Positions 8,577 through 17,190 of a stretch of 26,524 nt of DNA are shown here, piece after piece. Source of the DNA: Paenibacillus sp. JCM 18996 (GTDB lineage: Bacteria; Bacillota; Bacilli; Paenibacillales; NBRC-103111); the NCBI GenBank assembly GCA_001313085.1, contig BBFE01000051.1, positions 1 through 26,524 of the forward strand, written 5' to 3'. The notes under the pieces are model-generated. The model had not been told where the DNA came from, made no database searches, and saw only the letters and a list, made by a program, of their open reading frames with translations. Each line of letters begins with the position of its first letter. Positions within the stretch are counted from its first letter, which is position 1. The translations under genes were made by a program, and so were the position numbers.

Positions 8577-9027
8577 ATGTTTGTCATTCAAAAAATTATA
8601 TTAGTATCTTCGTAGTTGTTGTTTTATTCTTGTTATCGAGCGGATGTAAGGGGAATGATTTCAAACCAACTTCTTCCAACGGACCTTCAGTTCCCTTTAT
8701 TCATTCTGTTCAACCTGCTGTAGGAAGTTCATATAATGAAACAATCATAAAAAATTCGCTTTTTTTTACGAGATATGAAACAATCCACCTTTAATAGTAA
8801 AACAATTCAAATATGTGAAGCAAAACATAGTTCAGATCTCACGAACCTCTATCAATTTATTTATGACTCTCAAAATAGAACACTTGCTTTAGTTCCGAAA
8901 AAAATAATGATTTTGACTTTGGCTCTGAAAATACTGTGACCATAAAAAAATTAGTGGTGCGATACAAGATCAAAATGGAAATACAATGGCTTCTGATTAC
9001 ATTTGGTCATTTAAAACCTCCAATTAA
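8577..9027 (+). CDS. Lipoprotein with SbsA/Big_5 Ig-like domain
   Basis: The start ATG 8577 follows GGGAG. After repair of A6 at 8590-8595 (four needed) the signal peptide reads NYISIFVVVVLFLLSSGC with a lipobox Cys. The rest matches the bacterial Ig-like SbsA fold: SVQPAVGSSYNETIIKI, then RFLRDMKQSTFNSKTIQI, ALVPKNNDFDFGSENTVTIK and ISGAIQDQNGNTMASDYIW, ending SFKTSN. The order P-x-G, F-x-x-x-M-x-x-STFN and DxxGN-W-F is characteristic. Runs at 8760-8767 (T8), 8898-8904 (A7) and 8944-8950 (A7) are overlong; the last two need exactly five. Length is about 150 residues: a small surface lipoprotein with one domain. Confidence 0.7.
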
Positions 9028-9140
9028 CCCGATCGTTTCTGAGCTACGGGAAACGATAGCTAAATAAAAAAATACCACACCAGGCTACCCCAGTTTTAAA
9101 GTAACTTTAAACTGAAAAAAAATAGGGGTGAATATTACCG

Positions 9141-9949
9141 ATGAAATTCGTCGTTATCATCATACTTTGCATGTCACTGATTCTAAATGGGTGCAGTGAT
9201 AATAAAGACATTTTGTCACCAACTAGTACGATTGCAACGGGAAATCAGACTCCAGAACAAAATAAATCTACACCAGTCAGTTCGACAAATGTTAACGCTT
9301 ATCTTACCCCGTCTGTGGAGCAAGCATCGCATCTCCTTTTTTTTCGACTGTAGATGAAAAGACAGATGGTTGGTTTATTTATTCCGCAAAAGCAGAAATT
9401 CCGGGTAAGTTAGTCGTGTATCATAGTACAGATACTGGGGAAACGTGGAATCGGGCTACTTTGCCAACAAAACAGCCCTGGGAACAGCAGGTCAGTAAGC
9501 AAAATCTATTTACTTCATTTCCGCCAACACAACAAAACCTCACTGGTTGGGTTCTTTTGACCTCTGAGCCAACGGCAGGACTGATGGGCAAAACCCTCTA
9601 TCAGTCAACCGATTCAGGAAAATCGTGGCAATTCCTAGCAGATGTCAGCCTAACAATTGACGGTTATGTTACTGGAGTTACATTCCGTGATACACAAAAC
9701 GGATGGATCACAGCTTCCCAACATGGAGCTGTGATGCTTCCTTTATATCGCTCGAAAGACGGCGGTAATACCTGGACTTTACAAACTATAGATATCCCTC
9801 AAAATTATAAATATGGAAACGTGATGCCACCTAAGTTTGATAAAACTAACTTGCAAAATGGAACTATATCTATTGAATTTGTGAATGACTCCAAACGGAA
9901 TATTGTTGAATACAAATCACAAGATGGTGGAGATACGTGGAAGCCGTAA
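9141..9949 (+). CDS. Lipoprotein with BNR/Ycf48-like repeats
   Basis: The start ATG 9141 follows AGGGGTG. The signal peptide (KFVVIIILCMSLILNGC) ends in a lipobox with Cys at residue 18. After a Thr/Ser/Pro linker the protein has repeated BNR signatures: YHSTDTGETWNRATLP, YQSTDSGKSWQFLADV, YRSKDGGNTWTLQTID and EYKSQDGGDTWKP. These Asp-box repeats form beta-propellers and are found in sialidases and the Ycf48/HCF136 assembly factors. Run T8 at 9337-9344 must be six to join the signal peptide to the propeller. The corrected length is about 268 residues. It is the third of four consecutive plus-strand lipoprotein genes. Confidence 0.78.
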
Positions 9950-10080
9950 TTTCAGTTCGGCGTATCAAATATCGATTGTAAAATTGATCGAATCATTCTG
10001 GTTTTTTACGTTTTTTTTAACCGTCAATAACTTTGTACGACTATATACAGTAAAATCGAAAAGGGGGTTGAAGTTAATTA

Positions 10081-11288
10081 TGCTAAAAAAACTGCTATTT
10101 TTTATTTTTTTGTTTTACGATGATCTTGATAGGTTGTAATGCAACCAATGGTACTTCGGCTAAACATTCTCCCTCACCCACAGTTCAGAATGAGTTACAA
10201 CCGAAGTCTACTTCAACCAATAATCTTACAGGAACAGGGAAGGATATTGACCTAATTGAGCAACGTCAAGTCGATTCACCAGATCACATTAGTTTTCCCA
10301 ATCATTCTAATGTAATCTCTCAGGAAGAAATTACAATTTCGGCGGGAAAGGCAACATTGTTAAAACTATCACATGACAACTTCACAGCGGCAACGGAACA
10401 GGAAAAGGGTCTTGGCAAGACTGATATTATTTATTGGCTGTATATAACTCAACCTTTTCTTAATGATTCCACTAAAGTAAATACATATATTCTCTCGGGA
10501 GTAGTAACGGGTAACGACAAAGCGGCAAAGAGTGAAATTTTAGAAGCGGCTCAAAAGTGGAACCCATTTACTTCCACGCAATCGATAAAAGTTATTCGCA
10601 AAATAAATGTTGACCAAGATGGTAAAATTGACGAGGTTCAATTATATTACAATGGAGATAATGGAGATGTAGGTTTGCAGGTAAAAAAATTCACAAGTAA
10701 CAATTTTAAAAGTTGATAGTGAAAAGCAGATTTTTTTGCTACTCAACCATCTGATCATTACACATTTCAGTTGTATATAGATGGAAACAAAATTTTAGTA
10801 GGGATTACATATGCTTTTACAAATAAATATGGCTCGACTTCAGATGTGTACTGTTATGAATACAAAAAAAACAGTCAGTTATCTAAGATATGGTCAACTG
10901 ATGATTATCTACAAAAGAGATTAATGGTTAAGAGCTATAACGAACAAAGCAATACGATGGATGTCATTTTAGATCAGGACAGCAAAAAAAATCATTTTAG
11001 ATAACGAAGAAGCAAAAGCTTATTTAGCTTACGCTAAGACTCAGAAAGAGAGTGGGCAGACAGAATTGGAATTGATTTTAACGATTACTCCTGCTTTTAC
11101 CTTCTTTGATTACAATCGTGATGGTGTAAAGGAACTTATAACGAAAACCATTGTTAATTTTGGAGCGTGTCCAATTACAAAAAACGTATTATTCGGCATA
11201 TCATTTTTCGAAGGATGGTATAAGACAATTAGATAGCTGGTTTAATGGAAGTAATCCTGCACTAGAACAGAACATTCCATTTAATTAA
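10081..11288 (+). CDS. Large uncharacterised lipoprotein
   Basis: ATG 10081 lies after AAAGGGGGT. Shortening a run of seven T near 10104 gives a signal peptide MLKKLLFFIFCFTMILIGC with a lipobox. The body reads NVISQEEITISAGKATLLKL, then TKVNTYILSGVVTGNDKAAK and KINVDQDGKIDEVQLYYNGD. Later come FQLYIDGNKILVGITYAFTN and ITPAFTFFDYNRDGVKELI, ending SWFNGSNPALEQNIPFN. DQDGKIDE and DYNRDGVKEL look like FG-GAP/EF-hand-type DxDxDG calcium loops. Five A/T runs between 10680 and 11185 are overlong (for example T7 at 10731-10737, five needed). The corrected product is about 400 residues. The function is unknown. Confidence 0.65.
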
Positions 11289-11316
11289 ACTTCTTTAAGC
11301 TAAACGGGTACGATAG

Positions 11317-11653
11317 ATTCCTGTAACTCAAAGTAGCTATTGTTGGGGTAAATTGGGCTGTGCAGATTATTTTGGCGGAAAGTCAATGTTAAAAGATAAA
11401 ACCCCTATAGTTGTTGCTTCAGAAGCAAATATCAAAATTTCCTTTGATTATAAACCTGCACCTACTCAATTGAATGTTCAGCAGTTTCAAGACAATAAAA
11501 AATGTTGAAGTTCCCTTAAATGATGGTTATTTTAACGTTCCCAAAGAAAAAAGGCGTTTATTATTATGGGATTTCAGCTTTTTTTGGATGACAGAAGATG
11601 GTAAGTATTCTAAAGGCGACACATCATCGGTCTTTGTCATAGAAGTTAAGTGA
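11317..11653 (+). pseudogene. 5'-truncated fragment of a secreted protein gene
   Basis: The open frame begins after a stop at 11314 with IPVTQSSYCWGKLGCADYFG, then MLKDKTPIVVASEANIKISF and DYKPAPTQLNVQQFQ, and ends TSSVFVIEVK. PVTQSSYCW is a motif I associate with small Bacillales secreted or lipoprotein domains, where it follows an N-terminal signal region. Here only about 28 bases separate it from the previous gene, so the N-terminus is missing or scrambled. Runs A6, A6 and T7 between 11500 and 11590 each need five bases. It may be a remnant or the second half of a larger broken gene. Confidence 0.55.
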
Positions 11654-11767
11654 GCCTGAGATGCCTTGCTATTTTACATTACATATCCATTTAGAAATCC
11701 TTAATAGTTGCACAAAATAGACCTTGGCATAAAATTCCTAAAATTTGTATTTTTTGTTCCACATAAA

Positions 11768-11790
11768 TTACACTACATATTGTGGTGCAA
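11768..11790 (+). promoter_or_regulatory. BlaI-type operator upstream of methyltransferase gene
   Basis: TTACACTACA-TAT-TGTGGTGCAA, an imperfect 23-bp palindrome, matches the operator of the local blaI gene. It lies 20 bases before the TTG start at 11811, where a bound repressor would block transcription. Consensus from the four sites: TTACMCTACA, three bases, TGTRGKGTAA. Confidence 0.7.
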
Positions 11791-11810
11791 AAAATGTGGA
11801 GGTGTATGAG

Positions 11811-12398
11811 TTGGAAGAACAACACCGTTTTGACCCCAAAAAACAAGGACTTATTAGACAGTCCTGAAAGAAAAAAAACTATTCCCCACAGAAAAGTTAT
11901 TGGGGCTACTCCCGATACAGAAAAAAACCATACGATTTTGGACGTAGGAGCTGGAACCGGTTATTTTTTTCACTCCCAGCTGCTGGACTAACTGATGGTA
12001 TCGTATATGCTCTTGACCTGGAACCAGAACTGTTAGAAGTCCTCAAAAAAATCGAATGGAAGAACAACAGGTATCCAATATTCAATTAGTCGAAGCGTCA
12101 GCTACAAACATTCCCTTGGAAGATAATTCAGTGGATATCGTGATTGCTTCTTTGGTTTTACATGCAGTTAAGCCATTATCGACATGTCTAAATGAAATTA
12201 AACGTGTAATGAAAAAAAGGAGCATATCTTTTGAGTTTTGATTGGGAACCCAAAGAAAGCCCAATGGGACCTCCAATGGAAATTCGTATTCCTTCTGACC
12301 TAATGGAAAAAAAAGCTTTTCGTGAAGCAGGATTCAGCATAGAGAAAATGCTATCCCCGACGGAATTTTTTATACTTTTTTTTGTTATCAAAAAATAA
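11811..12398 (+). CDS. UbiE/COQ5-type SAM-dependent methyltransferase
   Basis: TTG 11811 lies six bases after GGAGGTG and gives the family N-terminus EEQHRFDPKNKDLLDSPERK; the ATG at 11807 is in the wrong frame. The SAM-binding motif I is ILDVGAGTGYFSLPAAGL, followed by YALDLEPELLEVL, NIPLEDNSVDIVIASLVLH, the post-motif LNEIKRVMKKG and ESPMGPPMEIRIPSDLMEK. Runs near 11845 (A6), 11963 (T7) and 12044 (A7) each need five bases; A7 near 12211 needs six. Length is about 195 residues, usual for small class I methyltransferases. The substrate is unknown. A BlaI-type operator lies upstream, so it probably belongs to the local BlaI regulon. Confidence 0.85.
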
Positions 12399-12449
12399 TA
12401 CATTCATACCTTTTACTGTCCGCCGCTAATACATATAGACAAAATAAAA

Positions 12450-12486
12450 AAACGAACTCGGAGTGATGTTCTCCAAGTTCGTTTTG
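12450..12486. terminator. Bidirectional terminator between convergent genes
   Basis: AACGAACTCGGAG (12451-12463) pairs with CTCCAAGTTCGTT (12471-12483) with one mismatch and a 7-base loop, flanked by an A run on the left and TTTT on the right. It separates the methyltransferase gene from the minus-strand lipoprotein gene. Confidence 0.8.
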
Positions 12487-12489
12487 AAT

Positions 12490-13339
12490 TTATGGAACCT
12501 TAACTACGAATGGAACCGTGAAGACTTTGCCTTCATATTGGAACTGACCCCATATTTTATAGGTTCCGCTTTTTTTGGGAAGTTCGTCATAAATTTAGCG
12601 TCTGGACCTGTTGCCTTTTCGTCAGAAGGATGGACGTGAAGATAGAGGTTTGTGTCTTCGCTAATGATTACCACGTGTCCAACAGCGCCTAAATATGGTT
12701 GGAGGTTCGTAATGGGTTGCTTAGTTTGAGCGTCCTTGATATTGAAATTCATATTCAGGTCCATATTCGCCATCACATGGTCAAAGGACAAGGTGACTTC
12801 TTTGCCATCAATGACTTTGGTGAGATTTGTTTCAGGTTGGAGTGCAACTGGCTTCGGAGCATCACCTTGGACAGTTACCATATCCGTTTTAACCGACTTT
12901 GAAGCACCTTTGGGTGTAAAGTCAGCATATAGCTTAAAATCGCCCCCAATGGGGAATTTGGTCGTTATGGTAAATAACCCATTGCCTTTATAGTCAGGAT
13001 GAATGTGGTCGAAATACGAAAGGTCTTTGCTAACAACAATGAGGTGCATCAATTTTTTTCGTGTACAATATCAAAGTCTTGAATGGACTTACCATTTTTT
13101 ATCATTAACCTGAATCGATATATCTACATTCTGATTACTCTGTGGTTTGTCATTGGACAATTTCCAAGTGGCTTGAATGGAGTCGTCGGTTGCGTTACTT
13201 CCCCCCATATTTCCGTGATCCATTCCAGCCATACCATTATTACCACTGTGGTTCATATTTGAATGGTCCATTTTTTGAAGAACATGCACCTAAAACTAAA
13301 ACAAGTGACAAGGATACAAGCAATAAGATTTTTTTTCAT
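12490..13339 (-). CDS. His/Met-rich YtkA-like lipoprotein
   Basis: ATG 13339 follows GGAGAG. The repaired signal peptide is KKILLLVSLSLVLVLGAC with a lipobox. A His/Met-rich stretch follows (MDHSNMNHSGNNGMAGMDHG), typical of copper-binding extracellular proteins. Next come two Ig-like segments: QATWKLSNDKPQSNQNVDIS and KLMHLIVVSKDLSYFDHIHP (YtkA/FixH-like), then TLSFDHVMANMDLNMNFNIK, GAVGHVVIISEDTNLYLHVH and KIWGQFQYEGKVFTVPFVV. Five runs are overlong (for example A7 near 12573 and near 13058, five needed). The length is about 280 residues. It is the last gene of the blaI-blaR-like operon, so a metal-handling role under BlaI-type control is likely. Copper binding is inferred from the motif only. 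Confidence 0.78.
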
Positions 13340-13361
13340 TTGGTTCTCTCCATCCTTTTTT

Positions 13362-14273
13362 TTAATATAAGAATTTGTGCAATACAAATCCTTTATCTAC
13401 ACAACTTACAAAAAAAACCAATACATTTACCACAAACAAAAAAAATACAGACAGAGCAAATCGTTGATGTTTGGCAAGTGGAACATGAATTTTTTTGCTT
13501 AGGTGAAATAATTTGTTGAATGCGATAATGTAAGGCATTATCAGCGAAATGTGCTGTAACTTCACGAAATGAATTTTGTTTTTTGAACGTTTGATATACG
13601 CTGATTTAGTTTGAGCAAAACAGAACCTAAGTGAAGTTCCGTGTTCATTTTTTTTCATTGCGTATTGGTCTGCTAATAATTCCCTCCAAGTTTTGTAGTA
13701 ATGGACTACACTTGTTAGAATGGGAATATAAGCGATGCCTTCTAAAAGAATTCGAATGATAAGAAATTTGAGTGGGTCACGGTTACGACAGTGAAAGTGT
13801 TCGTGAAGAAGCACAGACTCAATTTCCTCAATCGTGAAATGCGTTTGCCAAGCATTTGAAATCGCAATTCTCGGTTTGATAAAACCGAAGGTCATCGCAA
13901 ATAGCTGATCGTTCTTAACAACGATAATGTTGTTCTTGAAGCTTGGGTATTTCTTGTTTAACTCGATTGTTGCTTGAATGTCTTGGTTCTTTGAGAAGTC
14001 TTTTCGATATTTGATAAAAAAAAGGTTTATTTGCTTACCAATTTGCCAAAACATACGACTCAACACGACGATAAATATACTGCTCAATACCAACCCCACC
14101 ACAGAATGTTCGCTTGTAAGAGGTAGTATCGACTGCATTTCCATTACATGTGAAATATGCATACCGATATGGTGAAACAGAAATACAACCATTTGGAAAA
14201 GCATAAATAAACCGACGAACAAAATAACACTAAACGCAATTTTTGATTTGAGTTTAGGAACCATTAGATTCAT
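13362..14273 (-). CDS. blaR1-like: BlaR1/MecR1-like M56 membrane metalloprotease, no sensor domain
   Basis: The protein has N-terminal membrane helices (IAFSVILFVGLFMLFQMVVF and another near residues 50-70), then the M56 peptidase domain with zinc motif VLLHEHFHCRNRDPLK (HExxH) and TWRELLADQYA, and a C-terminal membrane helix FALSVFFLFVVNVLVFFVSC. At about 303 residues it is half the size of BlaR1, and it lacks the extracellular penicillin-binding sensor. In BlaR1 this protease inactivates the repressor. Between about 13495 and 13635 the true frame differs: the alternative reading SVLLKLNQRISNVQKTKFIS then VTAHFADNALHYRIQQIISP fits better, so three single-base errors cancel out. It overlaps the end of blaI by about 20 bases. 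Confidence 0.82.
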   Translation of the reverse strand: MNLMVPKLKSKIAFSVILFVGLFMLFQMVVFLFHHIGMHISHVMEMQSILPLTSEHSVVGLVLSSIFIVVLSRMFWQIGKQINLFFIKYRKDFSKNQDIQATIELNKKYPSFKNNIIVVKNDQLFAMTFGFIKPRIAISNAWQTHFTIEEIESVLLHEHFHCRNRDPLKFLIIRILLEGIAYIPILTSVVHYYKTWRELLADQYAMKKNEHGTSLRFCFAQTKSAYIKRSKNKIHFVKLQHISLIMPYIIAFNKLFHLSKKIHVPLAKHQRFALSVFFLFVVNVLVFFVSCVDKGFVLHKFLY

Positions 14274-14684
14274 TCCTTTTTTTTAACTCGTTTATTTTCT
14301 TTTCCAATTGCTCAAGAAAAGAAGGTTCGGCTTCGTTAAGCGCTTCGACAAAGTGAGAGGCGACAAGACCACCAAAATCTTCAATTAATCCTAATGTGAC
14401 TGTTTTCGTTTGAGCGTGTAAAAATTCTTCTTTGGTTTGTATTGATCGATAGAAAGTTGTACGTCCTTGTGTATATCTGGTGAGATGTTCTTTTTTTCAA
14501 CAAGTCGGTTCATTACGGTATTTACAGCATTAAAGGAAATGGGGTTTTCTAGATTTATCCTTTCCTGAACTTGCTTTATGCTTAATTCACCTGATGCCCA
14601 AATAGCGTCCATTATTCTTGCTTCTAATGCGCCAAAAAAGCGATTTAGACCTTCCCCATTAAAGTTATATTTATTGACTGACAT
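14254..14684 (-). CDS. blaI-like: BlaI/MecI/CopY-family repressor
   Basis: ATG 14684 follows AAGGGGGAGAG. The N-terminal winged helix reads RFFGALEARIMDAIWASGEL, then SIKQVQERINLENPISFNAV and NTVMNRLVEK, which is diagnostic of the family. After A7 near 14490 (five needed) the C-terminal half reads FYRSIQTKEEFLHAQTKTVT and GLIEDFGGLVASHFVEALNE, the usual dimerisation part, ending near 14254 inside the blaR-like gene. The length is about 143 residues (family 120-145). Two 23-bp operators lie upstream, so it is autoregulated. No beta-lactamase or copper ATPase gene is nearby. Confidence 0.88.
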
Positions 14685-14696
14685 AGGCTCTCCCCC

Positions 14697-14719
14697 TTAC
14701 CACACATGTTGTAGGGTAA
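14697..14719 (-). promoter_or_regulatory. BlaI-type operator, proximal to blaI
   Basis: On the minus strand TTACCCTACA-ACA-TGTGTGGTAA, an imperfect palindrome with the same 10-3-10 spacing as the other three sites. It sits directly before the blaI ribosome binding site, which would let the repressor block its own transcription. Confidence 0.75.
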
Positions 14720-14762
14720 TTATGCATAGTTGTACATTGCATTTGATTTAAAAAATGAATCA

Positions 14763-14785
14763 TTACCCTACATATTGTAGGGTAA
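14763..14785. promoter_or_regulatory. BlaI-type operator, perfect 23-bp palindrome
   Basis: TTACCCTACA-TAT-TGTAGGGTAA: the two 10-base arms are exact inverted copies. It contains the TACA...TGTA core known for BlaI/MecI/CopY repressors, here with a 3-base rather than a 2-base spacer. It lies about 80 bases upstream of the blaI start, with the promoter between the two operators. Confidence 0.85.
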
Positions 14786-14841
14786 AAAAAATCATCAGAG
14801 TCAAATAAGCGAAAGCGGTACATAATGCATTAGAGTAACAA

Positions 14842-14871
14842 ACAGCGGCGGATTGAATCTTCCGCCGCTGT
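14842..14871. terminator. Perfect 11-bp hairpin, AGCGGCGG type
   Basis: ACAGCGGCGGA (14842-14852) pairs perfectly with TCCGCCGCTGT (14861-14871) around an 8-base loop. It lies just beyond the stop of the BNR lipoprotein gene (14884, minus strand) and is the likely terminator, though no long T run follows. The stem is made of the octamer AGCGGCGG, which recurs elsewhere in the window. Confidence 0.65.
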
Positions 14872-14883
14872 ATCGTCTCAGAC

Positions 14884-15782
14884 TTATTTCTGAGATATAG
14901 CCTCACCATTTTTAGCGATTTGAGTCCAATGTTGTCCTAAATCTTTACTGATAAATGCATCACGTCCGTTGGTCGAAAATGCAAGTTCTTTCTCATTGGT
15001 TGGGTTTTGAGCAATATATAATATGGGATTGTTTTGGTCGAGTGCTGGTATGCTAATTTGTTCTTGCGTGTGATTAGCAAGATTTAATTTGACAATAGCC
15101 GGTGATTGAACTCTTGCAACGAATAAGTCACCATTAACTCCAAAATAGAGTGCTGACACGAAAACGTTGGTTAACATATCTTCGAAATGATTGCCGTTAT
15201 CTTTGGATACGTACAGCCCCTTTTTTTATTACCTACTACAATGGTATTCGTATCAGTAGGGTGAGCTGCTATTGCTGTTGGTTGAGAAGCTATAATATTG
15301 GATTCACTTTTTTGTCCAAGTTTTTTGCGTCATCCAAGGAGTAATACAGACCAGGTATTTTCATTTTAGAGTTCGGTTGCTCATTCAGAACATAAATGGC
15401 GTGGCTTTTATATCCAACGGTCATAGCGTGAAAGTCGCTTTCGCCTTCCAATCCAAGTTTGGATAAGGATTTGCCAATGTCAGAGCTTTTAACGATTCCA
15501 ATGGGGTTTTTTAAGCTCAGAACCAGCGGCGGGATGACCACTACTGTAAAAGCCATTATCAACAGTGGTAAAGCCATATAGTCGTGTTTAGCTGTATCAA
15601 TGGGTTTCCACTGACCATTGGAATACGATACTAATCCTGTATGTGCAGGAACTAGGATTTGTGTTCCGTCTGCGGAGTAACCAAATCCGTGAATATGCTC
15701 TAAATGAACAGAGGTACTTTTTTGTACATGCAGTGGTAACAACCGTAAGCAAACAGATAATCATTATGGATAATTTCTTCAT
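14884..15782 (-). CDS. F510_1955-type BNR-repeat lipoprotein
   Basis: ATG 15782 follows GAGGAGAA. The signal peptide KKLSIMIICLLTVVTTAC has a lipobox. The family signature HIHGFGYSADG is followed by VPAHTGLVSYSNGQWKPID, GIVKSSD, LGLEGESDFHAMTVGYKSHA, NEQPNSKMKIPGLYYSLDD and, after repairs, GLYVSKDNGNHFEDML and AFISKDLGQHWTQIAKNGEA. These BNR blades form a propeller. Runs of A6 (near 15720, 15512, 15325, 15310) and A7 (near 15222) each need five bases. Between 15512 and 15575 a missing G and an extra A cancel, so the direct reading ALPLLIMAFTVVV is wrong; the other frame gives GFTTVDNGFYSSGHPAAGSE, the family sequence. A BlaI-type operator lies upstream. Confidence 0.83.
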
Positions 15783-15807
15783 TCGGTTCTCCTCTTCATT
15801 TGTAATA

Positions 15808-15830
15808 CTACCCCACGCATTGTAGTGTAA
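15808..15830 (-). promoter_or_regulatory. BlaI-type operator upstream of BNR lipoprotein gene
   Basis: On the minus strand TTACACTACA-ATG-CGTGGGGTAG, the weakest of the four sites (right arm 7 of 10). It lies about 25 bases upstream of the ATG at 15782, between the gene and its presumed promoter. Confidence 0.6.
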
Positions 15831-15916
15831 TTATATGTCGAAGTCAAATTTGACAAAGAAAAAAAAGCCGATTCAGAAGAACCGACCTTTCAACGTAGTT
15901 GCATATTGAGTCTTAC

Positions 15917-15967
15917 CATACACATGTGAATGAAACTGAATTACAACTTTTCATTCACATGTGTATG
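15917..15967. promoter_or_regulatory. 19-bp perfect inverted repeat before the XRE gene
   Basis: CATACACATGTGAATGAAA (15917-15935) and TTTCATTCACATGTGTATG (15949-15967) are exact inverted copies with a 13-base spacer. Each arm contains the palindrome CACATGTG, so the site could hold two repressor dimers. A probable -10 element (ATATAAT) follows at about 15974. It is placed to let the XRE regulator at 16020 control itself and perhaps the divergent BNR gene. Confidence 0.7.
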
Positions 15968-16019
15968 AATTGATATATAATAAAATGAAAGCAGCCACAC
16001 CGTTAGTTGGGGGTTCATT

Positions 16020-16366
16020 ATGAGCGATGCATTACAATACATAGGAAGTCGCATTCGAATGTTAAGGGAGCAGCAAGGACTAACCATCGAAGAGTTAGCC
16101 AAAATAAGTAATATAACCAAATCATATTTAGCACAAATGGAAAGAGGAGAAGCCAATTTCAGCATCAATAAGCTAGCTGACGTATGCTCCTCCCTACATA
16201 TACAACTGAGCGATATCTTTGAGAAAAAAACGATAAATTGGTAACTAACATACATGCTTCCGCACACAAGGAACAAATTCTAACCATTTTGGACTATCTC
16301 TTGAAGACTGACCATGACAGAGATGTTTCGTTGGTACTGGGACTAATTAAAGCGATGAGGAAGTAA
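16020..16366 (+). CDS. XRE-family HTH regulator (SinR-like)
   Basis: ATG 16020 follows TTGGGGG. Residues 5-65 form a classic HTH_3 domain: IGSRIRMLREQQGLTIEELA, then KISNITKSYLAQMERGEANF and INKLADVCSSLHIQLSDIF. A7 near 16225 must be five; the frame then continues NDKLVTNIHASAHKEQILTI and LDYLLKTDHDRDVSLVLGL, ending at 16366. The C-terminal part may be a SinR/SinI-like dimerisation helix pair. The length is about 115 residues. The inverted repeat upstream suggests autoregulation. Its 3' end overlaps the convergent gene 16347-17074 by 20 bases. Confidence 0.85.
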
Positions 16367-17074
16367 GAAACTTTTCACCCAATTGCTCCGCAAGCAGTTG
16401 CAAAAGACGTGTTCTTTTGGCGTGGAATTCACTTCGTAAATGTTGATATTTCGGTTTGAATGTAATATGAAAATATTCAAATACTAAATTCAAATTGGAA
16501 TTACCCAAATGCTTTATAAATGATTCCATTGTCATTTGTGCGATATTGTAAAAAATGGACAGGCTCAAAACAAGGAAATACATCAATATCATTTTTTTTA
16601 AAAATATAGTCCCTCATCGCAATAGTTTCAAGCAAATAGATAAGATAAAAAATAATAGTTGCCCTTATGATAATCGGTTTTTTTTGGGGAAATGGAGAAA
16701 AAAGTCATTTTCTAAAATTAACTTTTTTTTGTAGCATAGCTTTTTTTTACATTAATGATTCCGATTGCCTCAATGCCTGTGTTATATAGAGTTCGTTCAT
16801 TTTCAATCAAATCCGAAACGACATTGAATTTATCTTCGTCGTCCATTCCAACGTAGTCCAAGTAAAATTGGACTTTTTTTATTCCAATAGGGTTATCTAA
16901 TTGTTGTAGTAAAGTATTCGTATGAAATACATAATTATTTTCATTTACGAGTGGTTGAACTACGGACTCTCCAGAGGGAGAAAACGCAAATACGGAATCC
17001 TCCACTTGAAGATGTTTAATAAAGTATTTCAACAACTCCAAATCTTCTTCACAGGTAGTATTCGGAATTACCAT
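16347..17074 (-). CDS. Uncharacterised protein, about 240 residues, many frame breaks
   Basis: Start ATG 17074 (MVIPNTTCEEDLELLKYFIK). The first half contains VEDSVFAFSPSGESVVQPLV, NPIGIKKVQFYLDYVGMDDE and YNTGIEAIGIINVK. After shortening runs near 16742 (T8), 16727 (T8), 16697 (T6) and 16649 (T6) the second half reads KGNYYFYLIYLLETIAMRDY, IFKKNDIDVFPCFEPVHFYN, SFIKHLGNSNLNLVFEYFHI and KYQHLRSEFHAKRTRLLQLL. These pieces form one continuous protein in the same order, so I treat it as one gene. I do not recognise the family. It is cytoplasmic by composition, with a possible hydrophobic patch near YLIYLLETIA. Confidence 0.6.
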
Positions 17075-17190
17075 TAGTATCGACCTCCGTTGTATTGTTA
17101 TAATGATACTGATAAATTAAATAAGTATTAATATATTTATACTTTAACATATCCAAATCTTGGGCGCAATCCTTATAACTAAAATCACAT

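Noticed and set aside
11760..15830. Beta-lactam resistance locus
   Set aside because: BlaI and a BlaR-like protease are present, but no beta-lactamase or PBP gene is seen and the protease lacks the penicillin-binding sensor.
15835..15900. Hairpin with an A run near 15860 as a terminator
   Set aside because: The arms (CGATTC, GAACCG) pair poorly, and it lies upstream of, not after, the neighbouring genes.
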